Below are positions 5,780 through 14,635 of a DNA stretch of 20,321 nucleotides, in pieces. Below the pieces are notes generated by a model, which was given only the letters and a program-made list of their open reading frames with translations, was not told where the DNA came from and searched no databases. The position numbers and the translations under genes are program-made. How positions within the stretch are numbered: position 1 is the first letter of the stretch; each line of letters opens with the position of its first letter. The DNA lies in contig CAZTMX010000033.1 in NCBI GenBank assembly GCA_964614855.1, forward strand, positions 1 through 20,321, written 5' to 3'. This DNA comes from CAWJHE01 sp964614855 (lineage in GTDB: Bacteria; Chloroflexota; Anaerolineae; Anaerolineales; UBA4823).

Positions 5780-8700
5780 TTACTTTTCTTCGCTTTTCTC
5801 GTCACCTTTTTCGTCGGTAACCGGTTCGGTGTAGTGCATGGCAGCCATCTGGCGGTACAGATCCCACCGGCCGCGTACATCATTCTGAGCTTGCTTCATC
5901 AGCATTTCGGCGCGTGTCTCGTCTGTCTGTGTCAGCATGCGATAGCGAGATTCGTTGTAAGCATACTGGCTTACAGGGACAGTTGGTTCTTTCGAGTCAA
6001 TCGAAAGTGGATTCTGGCCCTGGGCAATCAGGGCTGGGTTGAAACGATAGAGCGGCCAAATACCAGATTGCACGGCCAGCTTTTGCTGGTCCAGACCTTT
6101 ACGCAGATCGTAACCATGCTGGATGCAGTGACTGTAGGCGATGATCAGTGATGGGCCATCGTAAGCATCCGCTTCGAGGAATGCATTCAGGGTTTGCTGG
6201 TCGCTGGCGCCCATGGCGATCTTGGCAACATACACATAACCGTAAGCCATGGCGATCATGCCCAAATCTTTTTTGGGAATACCCTTGCCGTTGGCGGCGA
6301 ATTTTGCCACAGCCGCGCGCGGGGTGGATTTGGATGCCTGTCCGCCGGTGTTGGAATAGACTTCAGTATCCAAAACCAACACATTGACATTGCGACCCGA
6401 AGCCAGCACGTGATCCAGACCGCCATAGCCGATATCATATGCCCAACCATCGCCGCCGATGATCCATACGCTCTTGCGTGCTAGAACATCTGCCAGGCTG
6501 AGTAAGTTTTGCGCCCGAGCATCCGCCATCGGTTGCAGCTTCCCCTTAAGGAGCTCTACCCGCTCTCTTTGGGCATTGATCCCGGCTTCGGTGCTTTGAT
6601 CTGCCTCCAGGATGTCGGTAACCAGGGTTTCGCCAATTTCTCCGGCCAATTGATGAAGCAGTTCGCGGGCAAATTCCTGCTGTTTATCCAGGGTGAGGCG
6701 CATGCCGAGACCAAATTCCGCATTGTCTTCAAACAATGAGTTTGACCAGGCGGGACCGCGGCCGTGTTCGTTTTTCGTCCAGGGGGTTGTCGGCAGGTTG
6801 GCGCCGTAGATGGATGAACATCCAGTGGCGTTTGCAACCAGGATACGATCTCCAAACAACTGGCTCAGCAATTTTAGATACGGAGTCTCGCCACAACCGG
6901 AACAAGCGCCAGAAAATTCGAAAAGTGGGCGCAGTAGTTGGGAATTCTTAACCGTGCGCAGGCTGAATTGTGTGCGGTCGGCTTCTGGGATAGAAAGGAA
7001 ATATTCCCAATTGGCGTTTTCACGTTCGCGAATGGGGGGTTGTGCCTCCATGTTGATCGCTTTGCGCCCAACCTGGGTCTTGTCCTTTGCCGGGCAGACT
7101 TCAATGCACAAACCACACCCGGTGCAGTCTTCGGGAGAGACAGCCAGGGTGTATTTCATACCTGGGAATTCTTTCCAGCGAGCTTCGGTTGAAAGCCAAC
7201 TGGCTGGTGCGTTTTCAAGCAGTTCGGCTGAGTATACTTTCTCGCGGATCACTGCATGCGGGCAGACAAACGAACACTTGCCGCACTGGATACAAATATT
7301 GGGGTCCCACACCGGGATTTCCAGGGTGATATTACGTTTTTCCCACATTGTGGTACCGGTGGGATAGGTGCCATCGATCGGTAAAGCGCTGACCGGCAGG
7401 CTGTCGCCATCGCCAGCGATGATCTTTCCCAGCACTTCTTTTACAAATTCAGGGGCAGCATGTGGAACAGCAGGGCGGCGGGTGATTTCGCTGGTGAGTT
7501 TCTCAGGCACTGTGACTTCGTGGAGATTTTCGAGGGTCTGATCCACTGCTTCGAAGTTTCGCTTGACAACAGCCTCACCGCGTTTGCTGTAAGTCTTTTC
7601 GATTGCGCGCTTGATTTCTTTGATCGCCTGCTCACGCGGCAGTACACCGCTGATGGCGAAGAAGCAAGTCTGCATGATCGTGTTAATTCGCACGCCCATG
7701 CCGGTCTTCCCGGCAACTTCGTAGGCATCAATAACAAAGAAGCGTAATTTTTTGTCCAGGATTGATTTCTGTGTTTCAATAGGCAGCTTGTCCCAGACTT
7801 CATCCGGACCGTACAGGCTGTTAAGAAGGAAAACAGCTCCGGGGGCAGCATACTTTAGCACATCGAACCGCTCCAGGAATGAGAACTGGTGGCAAGCTAC
7901 GAAGTTGGCCTGTCCAATCAGGTACGGCGCGCGCACCGGGTTGGGTCCAAAGCGTAAATGCGATGTGGTTACCGAGCCGGATTTCTTGGAGTCATAAACG
8001 AAGTAACCCTGGGCGTAATTATCGGTCTCTTCACCGATGATCTTGATTGAGTTCTTGTTTGCGCCAACGGTTCCGTCAGAACCAAGACCCCAGAAGACAC
8101 AACGAACGGTTTCAGGCATTTCGATAAAGAAAGCCGGGTCATATTTCAGGCTGGTGTGTGTGACATCGTCGAGGATACCGATGGTGAAGGAGTTCTTTGG
8201 CTCATCCTTCAATAGTTCGTCAAATACCCCTTTGACCATAGCGGGGGTGAATTCCTTTGAAGATAGACCATAACGACCACCCACAACCTGGATTTGGTTG
8301 TATTTGTCTCCACTCACTTTCAACGCGGATGCTACATCCAGGAAAAGTGGCTCGCCAGATGCGCCGGGTTCTTTGGTGCGGTCGAGCACTGCGATCTTCT
8401 TAACAGTGGTTGGCAGGGCTGCCAAAAGATGTTTAATTGAGAAAGGCCGGTAGAGACGTACTTTAATCACACCGACTTTTTCACCGCGACTCGCCAGGAA
8501 CTTGGCAGTTTCTGCAGCAGTCTCTGCCCCTGAACCCATGAGTACCAGCACTCTTTCTGCGTCTGCTGCACCTTCATAATCAAAGAGGTGGTAATGACGA
8601 CCAACAAGTGCAGCAAATTTGTCCATCACCTTCTGAACAATCTCTGGGCAGGCTGCATAAAATGGGTTGACAGTCTCGCGAGCCTGGAAGAAAACATCCG

Positions 8701-9364
8701 GGTTCTGTGCGGTACCGCGCAGAACAGGGCGTTCAGGGTTGAGGCGGCGTGCCCTGTGGGCTTGTACCAGTTTGTCATCAATCATGGCGCGAATGTCATC
8801 GTCGGTCAATTGTTCAATCTTGCTGACTTCAGATGAAGTACGAAAGCCGTCAAAGAAGTGAACAAAAGGCACCCTGGCAGCCAGGGTTGATGCATGTGCA
8901 ATCAGCGCCAGGTCCTGGGCCTCCTGTACGGAATTTGCGGCCAACAGAACAAAGCCAGTCGAGCGCACTGCCATGACGTCCGAATGATCGCCAAAGATTG
9001 ACAATGCCTGGGCGGCTACAGAGCGGGCGGCCACATGAAAAACAGTCGATGTCAATTCGCCAGCGATTTTGAACATATTAGGGATCATCAAAAGCAAACC
9101 TTGTGATGCCGTAAAGGTTGTGGAGAGAGCGCCTGCCTGCAATGCGCCATGGACCGCGCCTGCTGCACCACCTTCAGATTGCATTTCAATCACAAGGGGA
9201 ACCGTACCCCAGATGTTTTCCTTGGTCTTTGCAGACCACTCGTCAGCTAGCTCTCCCATCGATGTCGATGGTGTGATCGGATAGATGGCGATCACTTCAC
9301 TTAGCTTGTGGGCAATTGTTGCGGTAGCTTCATTCCCATCAAGAGTAATCATTTTTCTTTTCAT
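5780..9364 (-). CDS. nifJ: Pyruvate:ferredoxin (flavodoxin) oxidoreductase, single-chain
   Basis: A homodimer-type PFOR of 1194 residues, normal for the family. It converts pyruvate, CoA and oxidised ferredoxin to acetyl-CoA, CO2 and reduced ferredoxin in the cytosol. Counting from the ATG at 9364: pyrimidine-binding domain I with YPITPSTSMGELADEW (about 28-43), domain II with the GSGAETA region (about 277-283), then a ferredoxin-like domain with CIQCGKCSFVCP (691-702) and CTGCGLCIEVCP (747-758). The C-terminal TPP domain has CSGCGE (821-826), GGDGWAYDIGYGGLDHV and a late SHCIQHG (about 1078-1084) that gives the proximal cluster's last Cys. A TTG at 9382 in frame is rejected because GGGAG, which serves as the binding site, lies inside that extension; ATG 9352 is a possible alternative. 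The DHOD-like gene follows at 14 bases. Confidence 0.95.
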   Translation of the reverse strand: MKRKMITLDGNEATATIAHKLSEVIAIYPITPSTSMGELADEWSAKTKENIWGTVPLVIEMQSEGGAAGAVHGALQAGALSTTFTASQGLLLMIPNMFKIAGELTSTVFHVAARSVAAQALSIFGDHSDVMAVRSTGFVLLAANSVQEAQDLALIAHASTLAARVPFVHFFDGFRTSSEVSKIEQLTDDDIRAMIDDKLVQAHRARRLNPERPVLRGTAQNPDVFFQARETVNPFYAACPEIVQKVMDKFAALVGRHYHLFDYEGAADAERVLVLMGSGAETAAETAKFLASRGEKVGVIKVRLYRPFSIKHLLAALPTTVKKIAVLDRTKEPGASGEPLFLDVASALKVSGDKYNQIQVVGGRYGLSSKEFTPAMVKGVFDELLKDEPKNSFTIGILDDVTHTSLKYDPAFFIEMPETVRCVFWGLGSDGTVGANKNSIKIIGEETDNYAQGYFVYDSKKSGSVTTSHLRFGPNPVRAPYLIGQANFVACHQFSFLERFDVLKYAAPGAVFLLNSLYGPDEVWDKLPIETQKSILDKKLRFFVIDAYEVAGKTGMGVRINTIMQTCFFAISGVLPREQAIKEIKRAIEKTYSKRGEAVVKRNFEAVDQTLENLHEVTVPEKLTSEITRRPAVPHAAPEFVKEVLGKIIAGDGDSLPVSALPIDGTYPTGTTMWEKRNITLEIPVWDPNICIQCGKCSFVCPHAVIREKVYSAELLENAPASWLSTEARWKEFPGMKYTLAVSPEDCTGCGLCIEVCPAKDKTQVGRKAINMEAQPPIRERENANWEYFLSIPEADRTQFSLRTVKNSQLLRPLFEFSGACSGCGETPYLKLLSQLFGDRILVANATGCSSIYGANLPTTPWTKNEHGRGPAWSNSLFEDNAEFGLGMRLTLDKQQEFARELLHQLAGEIGETLVTDILEADQSTEAGINAQRERVELLKGKLQPMADARAQNLLSLADVLARKSVWIIGGDGWAYDIGYGGLDHVLASGRNVNVLVLDTEVYSNTGGQASKSTPRAAVAKFAANGKGIPKKDLGMIAMAYGYVYVAKIAMGASDQQTLNAFLEADAYDGPSLIIAYSHCIQHGYDLRKGLDQQKLAVQSGIWPLYRFNPALIAQGQNPLSIDSKEPTVPVSQYAYNESRYRMLTQTDETRAEMLMKQAQNDVRGRWDLYRQMAAMHYTEPVTDEKGDEKSEEK

Positions 9365-9488
9365 TTTTTCTAGTTCTCCCAATTAAACATGATATACGCA
9401 ATCGTTTGAGATGAGTATCTTGGATGTGTATTTAAAAAATTCCGCCTTCAAACCTACAGTTTAAACCGAAAATTCAGGGGGGCATAGT

Positions 9489-9524
9489 AATATAAGGCAT
9501 AGAAAATACCTGTGACCTGTCACA
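9489..9524 (-). promoter_or_regulatory. Putative nifJ promoter with overlapping palindromic operator
   Basis: TGTGAC (9511-9516) and GTCACA (9519-9524) form a perfect six-base inverted repeat with a two-base spacer. On the minus strand GTCACA can serve as a -35 (4 of 6 matches), with TATATT (9489-9494) 16 bases downstream as -10. A palindromic ATTATAAT at 9524-9531 offers a second -10 in either direction. The operator would then overlap the -35 of nifJ. The half-sites resemble Crp or Rex half-sites, but the spacing is four bases (TGTGA-N4-TCACA), not six. The rest of the 9383-9646 gap shows nothing else clear. Confidence 0.4.
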
Positions 9525-9611
9525 TTATAATCTTATTTGTGGTCCGCGCCTGAAAATTGTTTTAGGCAACAAGAAGCATGCAGATCAAGTTGCGTCTGCA
9601 GTTTGCTAGAA

Positions 9612-9640
9612 TTCACCAGATTTTGGATGTATGCTATACT
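9612..9640 (+). promoter_or_regulatory. Extended -10 promoter of the membrane cluster, probably leaderless
   Basis: TTCACC (9612-9617, 4 of 6 matches) lies 17 bases before TATACT (9635-9640), which has an extended -10 TG at 9632-9633. The -10 ends six bases before the ATG at 9647, so transcription would start at or next to the start codon. No ribosome binding site is present, which fits a leaderless message. Confidence 0.6.
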
Positions 9641-9646
9641 GTGGCG

Positions 9647-9910
9647 ATGGATTCAACCTTTCAGACTTGGAAAAAATGGGCCAAATCCTTAAAGCGCTGG
9701 GGAATGACGGATTGGATCGTAACTTTGCTGAAAGAAGCTAAACCTTTGCATTTTCTTGGATCCCAGGCTATCCATATCAGCACTCCGGTTTTGGCATTAT
9801 TCTTCGAGAAAGATCAAATCCTGGCTGTTTCCAATGTGCTTGAAGATCCGGAACAAACCAAAGCTTTTTCCAGCTTTTTAGTCGAGTTTGAGAAGAAAAA
9901 TGATGACTGA
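9647..9910 (+). CDS. Small soluble protein, first gene of the DUF6754/MutL-like cluster
   Basis: An 87-residue protein that I do not recognise. It begins MDSTFQTWKKWAKSLKRWGMTDW, a basic, Trp-rich amphipathic stretch. A KPLHFLGSQAIHISTPVLALFF segment and an acidic C-terminal part follow. There is no signal peptide and no clear membrane helix, so it should be cytosolic, perhaps lying on the membrane through its N-terminus (inference). The frame is open back to 9578, but the start at 9647 fits the promoter, whose -10 ends six bases before it. The stop codon overlaps the next gene by 11 bases, which ties it to the cluster. Confidence 0.7.
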   Translation: MDSTFQTWKKWAKSLKRWGMTDWIVTLLKEAKPLHFLGSQAIHISTPVLALFFEKDQILAVSNVLEDPEQTKAFSSFLVEFEKKNDD

Positions 9911-10646
9911 ATGGTTTGCCGTAGGTTTTATAGTCCTTTTTATGCTTCTGTTGATCTTGAATAAGAGCAAAGATCATTCGCAGACGGGTAAGGGTCTGCG
10001 AGAAATCTCTGCCTTTCGCAGGATAAGAAAAGCGATTGCCCTGGCGGTTGAATCGGGCGGAAAAATCCACCTGGCTGCCGGGACCAGCAGCCTGACCGAT
10101 ATGCGTGCTGGCGTCGCTTTCGCCAGCCTGGGTGTATTGCGCAAGGTTATTCGGATGGCGGCGTTTGAAGACCAAGCGGTGATTTCTTCCAGCGGCGAGC
10201 CAGTCTTACATATGCTGATGCAAGTAACGGCACAAAGCGAAATTCTATCTATCAAAGAAGAAGCTCTCTTGCTTCCAGAAGCAAACATCCTATGCGGGGT
10301 TACCCCGGCGGCTTATGTGGCGGGCGCTTTCCCCTTGTTTTCAGATCCATCTGTCTCAGCGCATATTATTACAGGCAGCCTTGGCCCAGAAGTCGGATTG
10401 CTAGTCGACACGGCACATACCGGGCAGAAACCTGTTATTGCGGGGAGCGATAACCTTTCTGCACAGTCAGTTCTGTGGGCAGCTACAAAGGATTCTTTGC
10501 TGGGAGAAGAGCTTTTTTCTGGCAGCGCATATCTGCAACCGTCTGATTGGGAGACGGCTTGCCTGAAGACGCAGGATATTATGCGCTGGGTGCTGGTGAT
10601 TTTTCTGATTGTCAGTGTTTTTCTAAAAGTCACAGGGGTATTGTGA
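9900..10646 (+). CDS. DUF6754 domain membrane protein
   Basis: A 248-residue protein with one hydrophobic helix at each end (about 5-21 and 229-246) and a globular middle. The middle has the DUF6754 pattern as I know it: AFRRIRKAIALAVESGGKIHLAAGTSSLTDMRAGVAFASLGVLRKVIRMAAFED near the front, then GSLGPEVGLLVD and DSLLGEELFSGSAYL near the end. The family occurs in Chloroflexota and some archaea and has no assigned function. ATGs at 9900 and 9903 are both possible starts; a TTG at 9888 is less likely. It overlaps the upstream gene by 11 bases and the next gene by four (GTGA). The two end helices would place the middle domain on one side of the membrane. Confidence 0.8.
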   Translation: MMTEWFAVGFIVLFMLLLILNKSKDHSQTGKGLREISAFRRIRKAIALAVESGGKIHLAAGTSSLTDMRAGVAFASLGVLRKVIRMAAFEDQAVISSSGEPVLHMLMQVTAQSEILSIKEEALLLPEANILCGVTPAAYVAGAFPLFSDPSVSAHIITGSLGPEVGLLVDTAHTGQKPVIAGSDNLSAQSVLWAATKDSLLGEELFSGSAYLQPSDWETACLKTQDIMRWVLVIFLIVSVFLKVTGVL

Positions 10647-11269
10647 AACCAGCATTGTATAGAAGTGTTCTGACGGCAATCGCATTTTGCACAGGGTTTG
10701 TTGTGCTGGCTGGATATTTTTATCATTCAGGTCCACTGCTCGTGCTGAGAAATACGCTGTTGAATTGGGGTCTGATCTTTGCTGGTGTTGCTTTGCTGGT
10801 TGGGGTGGCTAACCTGGCGCAAGTGCACTGGCTTCGTGTTAAAGACCGCCGTCGTGATTGGGGTTACAGTGGGATTTTGCTTTTCTCACTTTTTCTGACA
10901 TTGGCAGTTGCCGTTTATTACGGTCCGACCGCCCAAGCCTCAATGTGGTTATATACCACTTTTCAAGTGCCTTTAGAAACCAGCATGTTTGCTTTGTTGT
11001 GCATCTTGCTGATCTACGCCCTCATCCGGTTACTTTCTCGGAAATTTGAACCTCACACAACCCTTTTTATTGCCACTGTGTTCCTGGTAATTTTAGGAAC
11101 CATTTCGCTACCCGGATCCGGTTTTTCCACAATGCGCGAAATTCGCAACTGGGTTGCGCAGGTATGGGCTGGCGCTGGCGCGCGCGGGGTTCTTCTGGGA
11201 GTGGCATTGGGAACGTTGGCAGCGGGTATTCGTGTTCTGGTGGGCATGGATCGCCCGTACAACGATTAA
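10643..11269 (+). CDS. Six-helix membrane protein of the cluster
   Basis: A 208-residue protein of unknown family. Hydrophobic helices lie near residues 9-27, 38-60, 77-93, 112-131, 138-156 and 180-200. A basic loop (RVKDRRRDWG, 65-74) follows helix 2 and probably faces the cytosol. I chose the GTG at 10643, which overlaps the DUF6754 stop (GTGA) and has AGGGGT a few bases upstream; the frame is open further back, but that part reads as out-of-frame DUF6754 sequence. It is likely a membrane scaffold or channel subunit of the cluster's complex, by position only. Confidence 0.75.
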   Translation: MKPALYRSVLTAIAFCTGFVVLAGYFYHSGPLLVLRNTLLNWGLIFAGVALLVGVANLAQVHWLRVKDRRRDWGYSGILLFSLFLTLAVAVYYGPTAQASMWLYTTFQVPLETSMFALLCILLIYALIRLLSRKFEPHTTLFIATVFLVILGTISLPGSGFSTMREIRNWVAQVWAGAGARGVLLGVALGTLAAGIRVLVGMDRPYND

Positions 11270-12174
11270 TGATGAAAACGAGCACTTTTCGGACCGCCCG
11301 TTATGAAAACATCTTGCGCCTGGCGATTGCTTTAGTGTTTGCCTTGGTGTTGATTGTAGCAATGATTGCATCCCCTGCCCAAATGGGGACCCCGACCATC
11401 GATCGCTTCCCCGAAGCTTCTGCTGCATTCCGAACATTGCAGACCATCTCCCCAGGACAGCCGGTTTTATTTGTTGCCGATTACCAGGCTGGCGGCTCAG
11501 GAGAGATGGATGTTATTGCAGGAGCAGCCCTACAGCATCTAGTCCAGCGCCATGCCAGGTTGTTATTTGTTTCCACCAACATTAACGGCCCCATGCAAGC
11601 CGAGCGTTTAATGCAAAAAGCAAACCAACTTGGTGCTCAAGAATACCATCCATTTGTGGATTATGCCAATCTGGGGTTTATTCCGGGTGGGCTGGGCGGC
11701 ATCCTGGCATTTATTCAAAACCCTCGTTACACTCTTCCGCTTTCATCTGATGGACACGATATTTGGCATCAACCGGCTTTTGCGGATTTCAACGAGATTA
11801 CGGATGTCTCGGTTATCTTGATTGCGACGGAAAATATTGATACAGCCAGGGTGTGGATCGAGCAATTAAAATCTGCTGGCATCAATATTCCGTTAATCGT
11901 CACCGGCAGCGCTCAACTTGAGCCAGTGATGATGGCTTATTATGAGGCTATCCCGAAACAAATCGATGGACTGGTGTGCGGCTGGGCTGCAGCTGCAGCG
12001 TACACTAAGGCTACGGGAAATTCTTCCATCCTGTTCACTTATTGGGCGCCATTTAGTTATGCAGGATTGCTGGCTATTATTTTAGTCCTGGTGGGTTGGG
12101 GTGTCAGTCTTATTGCTCGAACCTGGATTGAAAGCAAACCTGCTGGAGAGATCATAGAAGAGGAAAATCTATGA
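11269..12174 (+). CDS. Bitopic membrane protein with extracytoplasmic alpha/beta domain
   Basis: A 301-residue protein I do not recognise. A basic N-terminus and one helix (about 14-34) are followed by a soluble region of about 230 residues and a second helix (264-284) with a short acidic tail. The soluble part alternates strands and helices: PVLFVADYQ, ARLLFVSTNI, DVSVILIATENIDTARVWIEQL and NIPLIVTGS read like a Rossmann-type fold, and LGFIPGGLGGILAF is a glycine-rich loop. With both ends inside, this domain would face outward; the topology is inferred. ATGs at 11269 and 11272 overlap or follow the previous stop (TAATG), so translation is probably coupled. The stop overlaps the next start (ATGA). 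Confidence 0.72.
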   Translation: MMKTSTFRTARYENILRLAIALVFALVLIVAMIASPAQMGTPTIDRFPEASAAFRTLQTISPGQPVLFVADYQAGGSGEMDVIAGAALQHLVQRHARLLFVSTNINGPMQAERLMQKANQLGAQEYHPFVDYANLGFIPGGLGGILAFIQNPRYTLPLSSDGHDIWHQPAFADFNEITDVSVILIATENIDTARVWIEQLKSAGINIPLIVTGSAQLEPVMMAYYEAIPKQIDGLVCGWAAAAAYTKATGNSSILFTYWAPFSYAGLLAIILVLVGWGVSLIARTWIESKPAGEIIEEENL

Positions 12175-12869
12175 ACAACCCTCTTTCAGCATGGCCGGAT
12201 ATCAGTTCCGCAGTGATCAGTTTTCTCCTGACAATCGGTGTCCTGAGTTACCTCTTCGGTGATAACATTCTTTTCAAGATTTGTATGCACATCCTGGTTG
12301 GGGTGTCATCGGGTTTCGCGTTTGCGGTCATCTTGCATAGTGTTATTTGGCCGCAACTCATCCTGCCGTTTTGGGTGGGTAATCTCAGCCAAAGTATTCT
12401 TGCGCTTGTAGCTATTGCCTTTAGCTTTTTATTGATCGCAAGAACATCTCATCGATTTTTATGGATGGGAGTGCCGGTTTTGGCATTCCTGGCTGGGATC
12501 GGCGCGGCGGCTGCCGTGGGAGGCTCAGTACTGGGTACAATTGTGCCGCTAACACTAGGTTCGATAAATCAAATTTCCCCACCGGCAGCGTCTGATGTTG
12601 AGGGCGGTTCGGCACAAGTGTTTATCAACGGCTTGATTTTCTTGACTGGCTCGATCTCAACCCTGGTTTATTTTCATTTTGGCACTAAAAGAGTTAACGG
12701 CCAGGGTTTAGAGAGGGCTTATTGGATAGAATGGATTGCAAAGGTGGGCCGGTTTTTTATTACATTGGCTTTTGGCGCTTTGTTCGCCGGGGTGTTTCTG
12801 GCTTCCCTGTCTGCATTTGTTGAACGGCTCACATTTTTGGTTAATACGATGAACTTATTTTTACATTGA
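12171..12869 (+). CDS. Multi-helix membrane protein of the cluster
   Basis: A 232-residue hydrophobic protein of unknown family. Helices lie near 12-30, 36-59, 61-90, 98-118, 148-169 and 193-222. An Ala/Gly-rich stretch (GIGAAAAVGGSVLGTIVPLTLGS, 109-131) could line a pore or pack helices tightly. A polar loop (NQISPPAASDVEGGSA, 133-148) follows. It begins within the stop of the preceding gene (ATGA, four-base overlap), so co-translation is likely. The next gene starts seven bases after its stop. No catalytic motif is visible. Confidence 0.72.
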   Translation: MNNPLSAWPDISSAVISFLLTIGVLSYLFGDNILFKICMHILVGVSSGFAFAVILHSVIWPQLILPFWVGNLSQSILALVAIAFSFLLIARTSHRFLWMGVPVLAFLAGIGAAAAVGGSVLGTIVPLTLGSINQISPPAASDVEGGSAQVFINGLIFLTGSISTLVYFHFGTKRVNGQGLERAYWIEWIAKVGRFFITLAFGALFAGVFLASLSAFVERLTFLVNTMNLFLH

Positions 12870-12876
12870 TAAAACT

Positions 12877-14634
12877 ATGACAAATTCCAATTCCGATTTT
12901 GGTTCTTTTCTTGTAATTGACGTGGGTTCAGTGTCTACCCGGGCGATATTATTTGACATTGTGGATGACAGGTACCGCTACCTGGCCAGTGGTGAAAGTC
13001 CGACAACATTAAGCGAGCCGTTCTTTAACATTAAGAAAGGTATCGAAAATGCTCTGGAACGCTTGCAAGATATTTGCGGGCGCAATCTGGTGGGATTGGA
13101 TGGACAGTTGATCATCCCAGGCCAGAAGGACGGCAGCGGTGTAGATACATTTACGGCGGTAATATCTGCTGGAGCACCTTTGAATATCGTAGCGATTGGT
13201 TTGCATGAAGAGATATCCATGCAGAGTGCGCTCTCACTGGCAGAGACTGTCAGCACAAAGGTTTGTGGTTTAATCAATCTCAATGATCGGAAGAATCCTG
13301 AAGCACGCATCAACATGATTATTGATGCCAGGCCCGATTTGGTGATTGCTGCTGGAGGACTGGAAAAAGGCGCAAATGAAGCAGTAAATGGATTATTAGA
13401 AGCGGTTGGCCTGGCATGTAAACTCTTGCCGAAAAATGAACGACCTGAAATACTGTTTGTTGGGAACCAAGAGATATGGAAAGGACTGCATGCAGGACTT
13501 CAAGAGGTCGCTACCATTCATAATGCACCCAACATACGTCCAGAATTAGATGTCGAACTGATTGAGCCTGCGCAAGATCTTTTAGCAGAAATTGCAATCC
13601 GCACCAAGGGCAAAAGAATTCCCGGTGTAGCTGAGCTAAACTCATGGGCTGAAAGAGGACTATTGCCGGCTTCTACCGCTTTTGGACAAGTAATTAAGTT
13701 CTTGAGTGAGTCACATCCTTCACAAAAAGGGGTCTTGGGTGTTGATCTGGGGGCTTCCTCCATCACAATATCTGCTGCTTTTGGTGGAAAATTGACACAC
13801 GGTGTGTATCCGCAATTTGGTCTATCAGGAGATTTGTCGGAGATGCTTGGAAGAGTGGATTTTCAGGATATCAGCCGCTGGTTGATTTATGATATCCCTG
13901 ACCGGCAGGTGCATGAATACCTGGTGAGGAAGGCGATTTATCCTGGTGCGATACCTGTTACCCCGGAAGAACTTGACCTGGAAGGGGCGATTGCTCGGCA
14001 GGCGATGCGAAATGCACTCCAGATGGTTTCCAGACATTGGCCAAAGAGTGCTCATTTTTCTCGCGAGGATCTATTGCCCTGGGTAGAGCCAATTCTTGCT
14101 TCGGGTAGTATATTCTCCAAATCCACGAGTGCAGCCCAGAGCGCGTTACTGATGCTGGATGGTTTACAACCAACGGGGGTGACAACTCTGGTAGTGGATC
14201 AAAATCAGATCACACCAGCAATTGGCGCTGCAGCAGGGATTATCCCCACATTGGCGATTCAACTGATGGATACGTCATCCTTCACCCATCTGGCCACTGT
14301 GATCACACCCGTGGGGACAGCACAACCTGGCACTCCTGTGCTGCGTTTAAAAATCATATCAGATGGTGGGCGTGAAAATGGATGTGAAGTGAGACAGGGA
14401 GCCTTGGAAGTTTTGCCTTTGCCCTCAGGGAAGGGAGCGCAGATTCAATTACAGCCCCTTCAGAAGTTTGATGTGGGGATGGGCGCTCCAGGCTTGGGAG
14501 GAAGCCTAAGAGCGAGTGGAGGGCATTTGGGTTTGATTATTGATGCTCGCGGTCGACCGTTAGCATATCCGCAGGAAAAAAGTCGCAGGAGAGAACTAGT
14601 AAAAAAGTGGCTTTGGACTTTAGGAGGGCATTGA
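12877..14634 (+). CDS. MutL-like ASKHA-fold ATPase (glutamate mutase L family), without a mutase partner
   Basis: A 585-residue protein. It shows the actin/Hsp70-type phosphate loops: LVIDVGSVSTRA (12-23) and GVLGVDLGASSITISAA (285-301), with a glycine-rich AIGAAAGI (448-455) further on. This matches the MutL family (named for the accessory protein of B12-dependent glutamate mutase), not the mismatch-repair MutL. A beta-rich C-terminal part (about 475-565) ends with GGHLGLIIDARGRPLAYP, which I have seen in Chloroflexota members. No mutS or mutE glutamate mutase genes lie in this window, so a different role is likely here. It probably hydrolyses ATP in the cytosol and acts on the membrane proteins encoded just upstream. 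No strong ribosome binding site is visible; it starts seven bases after the preceding stop. Confidence 0.85.
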   Translation: MTNSNSDFGSFLVIDVGSVSTRAILFDIVDDRYRYLASGESPTTLSEPFFNIKKGIENALERLQDICGRNLVGLDGQLIIPGQKDGSGVDTFTAVISAGAPLNIVAIGLHEEISMQSALSLAETVSTKVCGLINLNDRKNPEARINMIIDARPDLVIAAGGLEKGANEAVNGLLEAVGLACKLLPKNERPEILFVGNQEIWKGLHAGLQEVATIHNAPNIRPELDVELIEPAQDLLAEIAIRTKGKRIPGVAELNSWAERGLLPASTAFGQVIKFLSESHPSQKGVLGVDLGASSITISAAFGGKLTHGVYPQFGLSGDLSEMLGRVDFQDISRWLIYDIPDRQVHEYLVRKAIYPGAIPVTPEELDLEGAIARQAMRNALQMVSRHWPKSAHFSREDLLPWVEPILASGSIFSKSTSAAQSALLMLDGLQPTGVTTLVVDQNQITPAIGAAAGIIPTLAIQLMDTSSFTHLATVITPVGTAQPGTPVLRLKIISDGGRENGCEVRQGALEVLPLPSGKGAQIQLQPLQKFDVGMGAPGLGGSLRASGGHLGLIIDARGRPLAYPQEKSRRRELVKKWLWTLGGH

Positions 14635-14635
14635 T

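Noticed and set aside
9365..9382. TTG start of nifJ adding six residues
   Set aside because: The GGGAG that serves as ribosome binding site for the ATG at 9364 lies inside this extension.
9511..9524. Canonical Crp or Rex operator
   Set aside because: Those sites have six bases between TGTGA and TCACA; here there are four.
12877..14634. DNA mismatch-repair MutL
   Set aside because: The GHKL ATPase motifs are missing; the loops are of the actin/Hsp70 type, as in the glutamate mutase MutL family.
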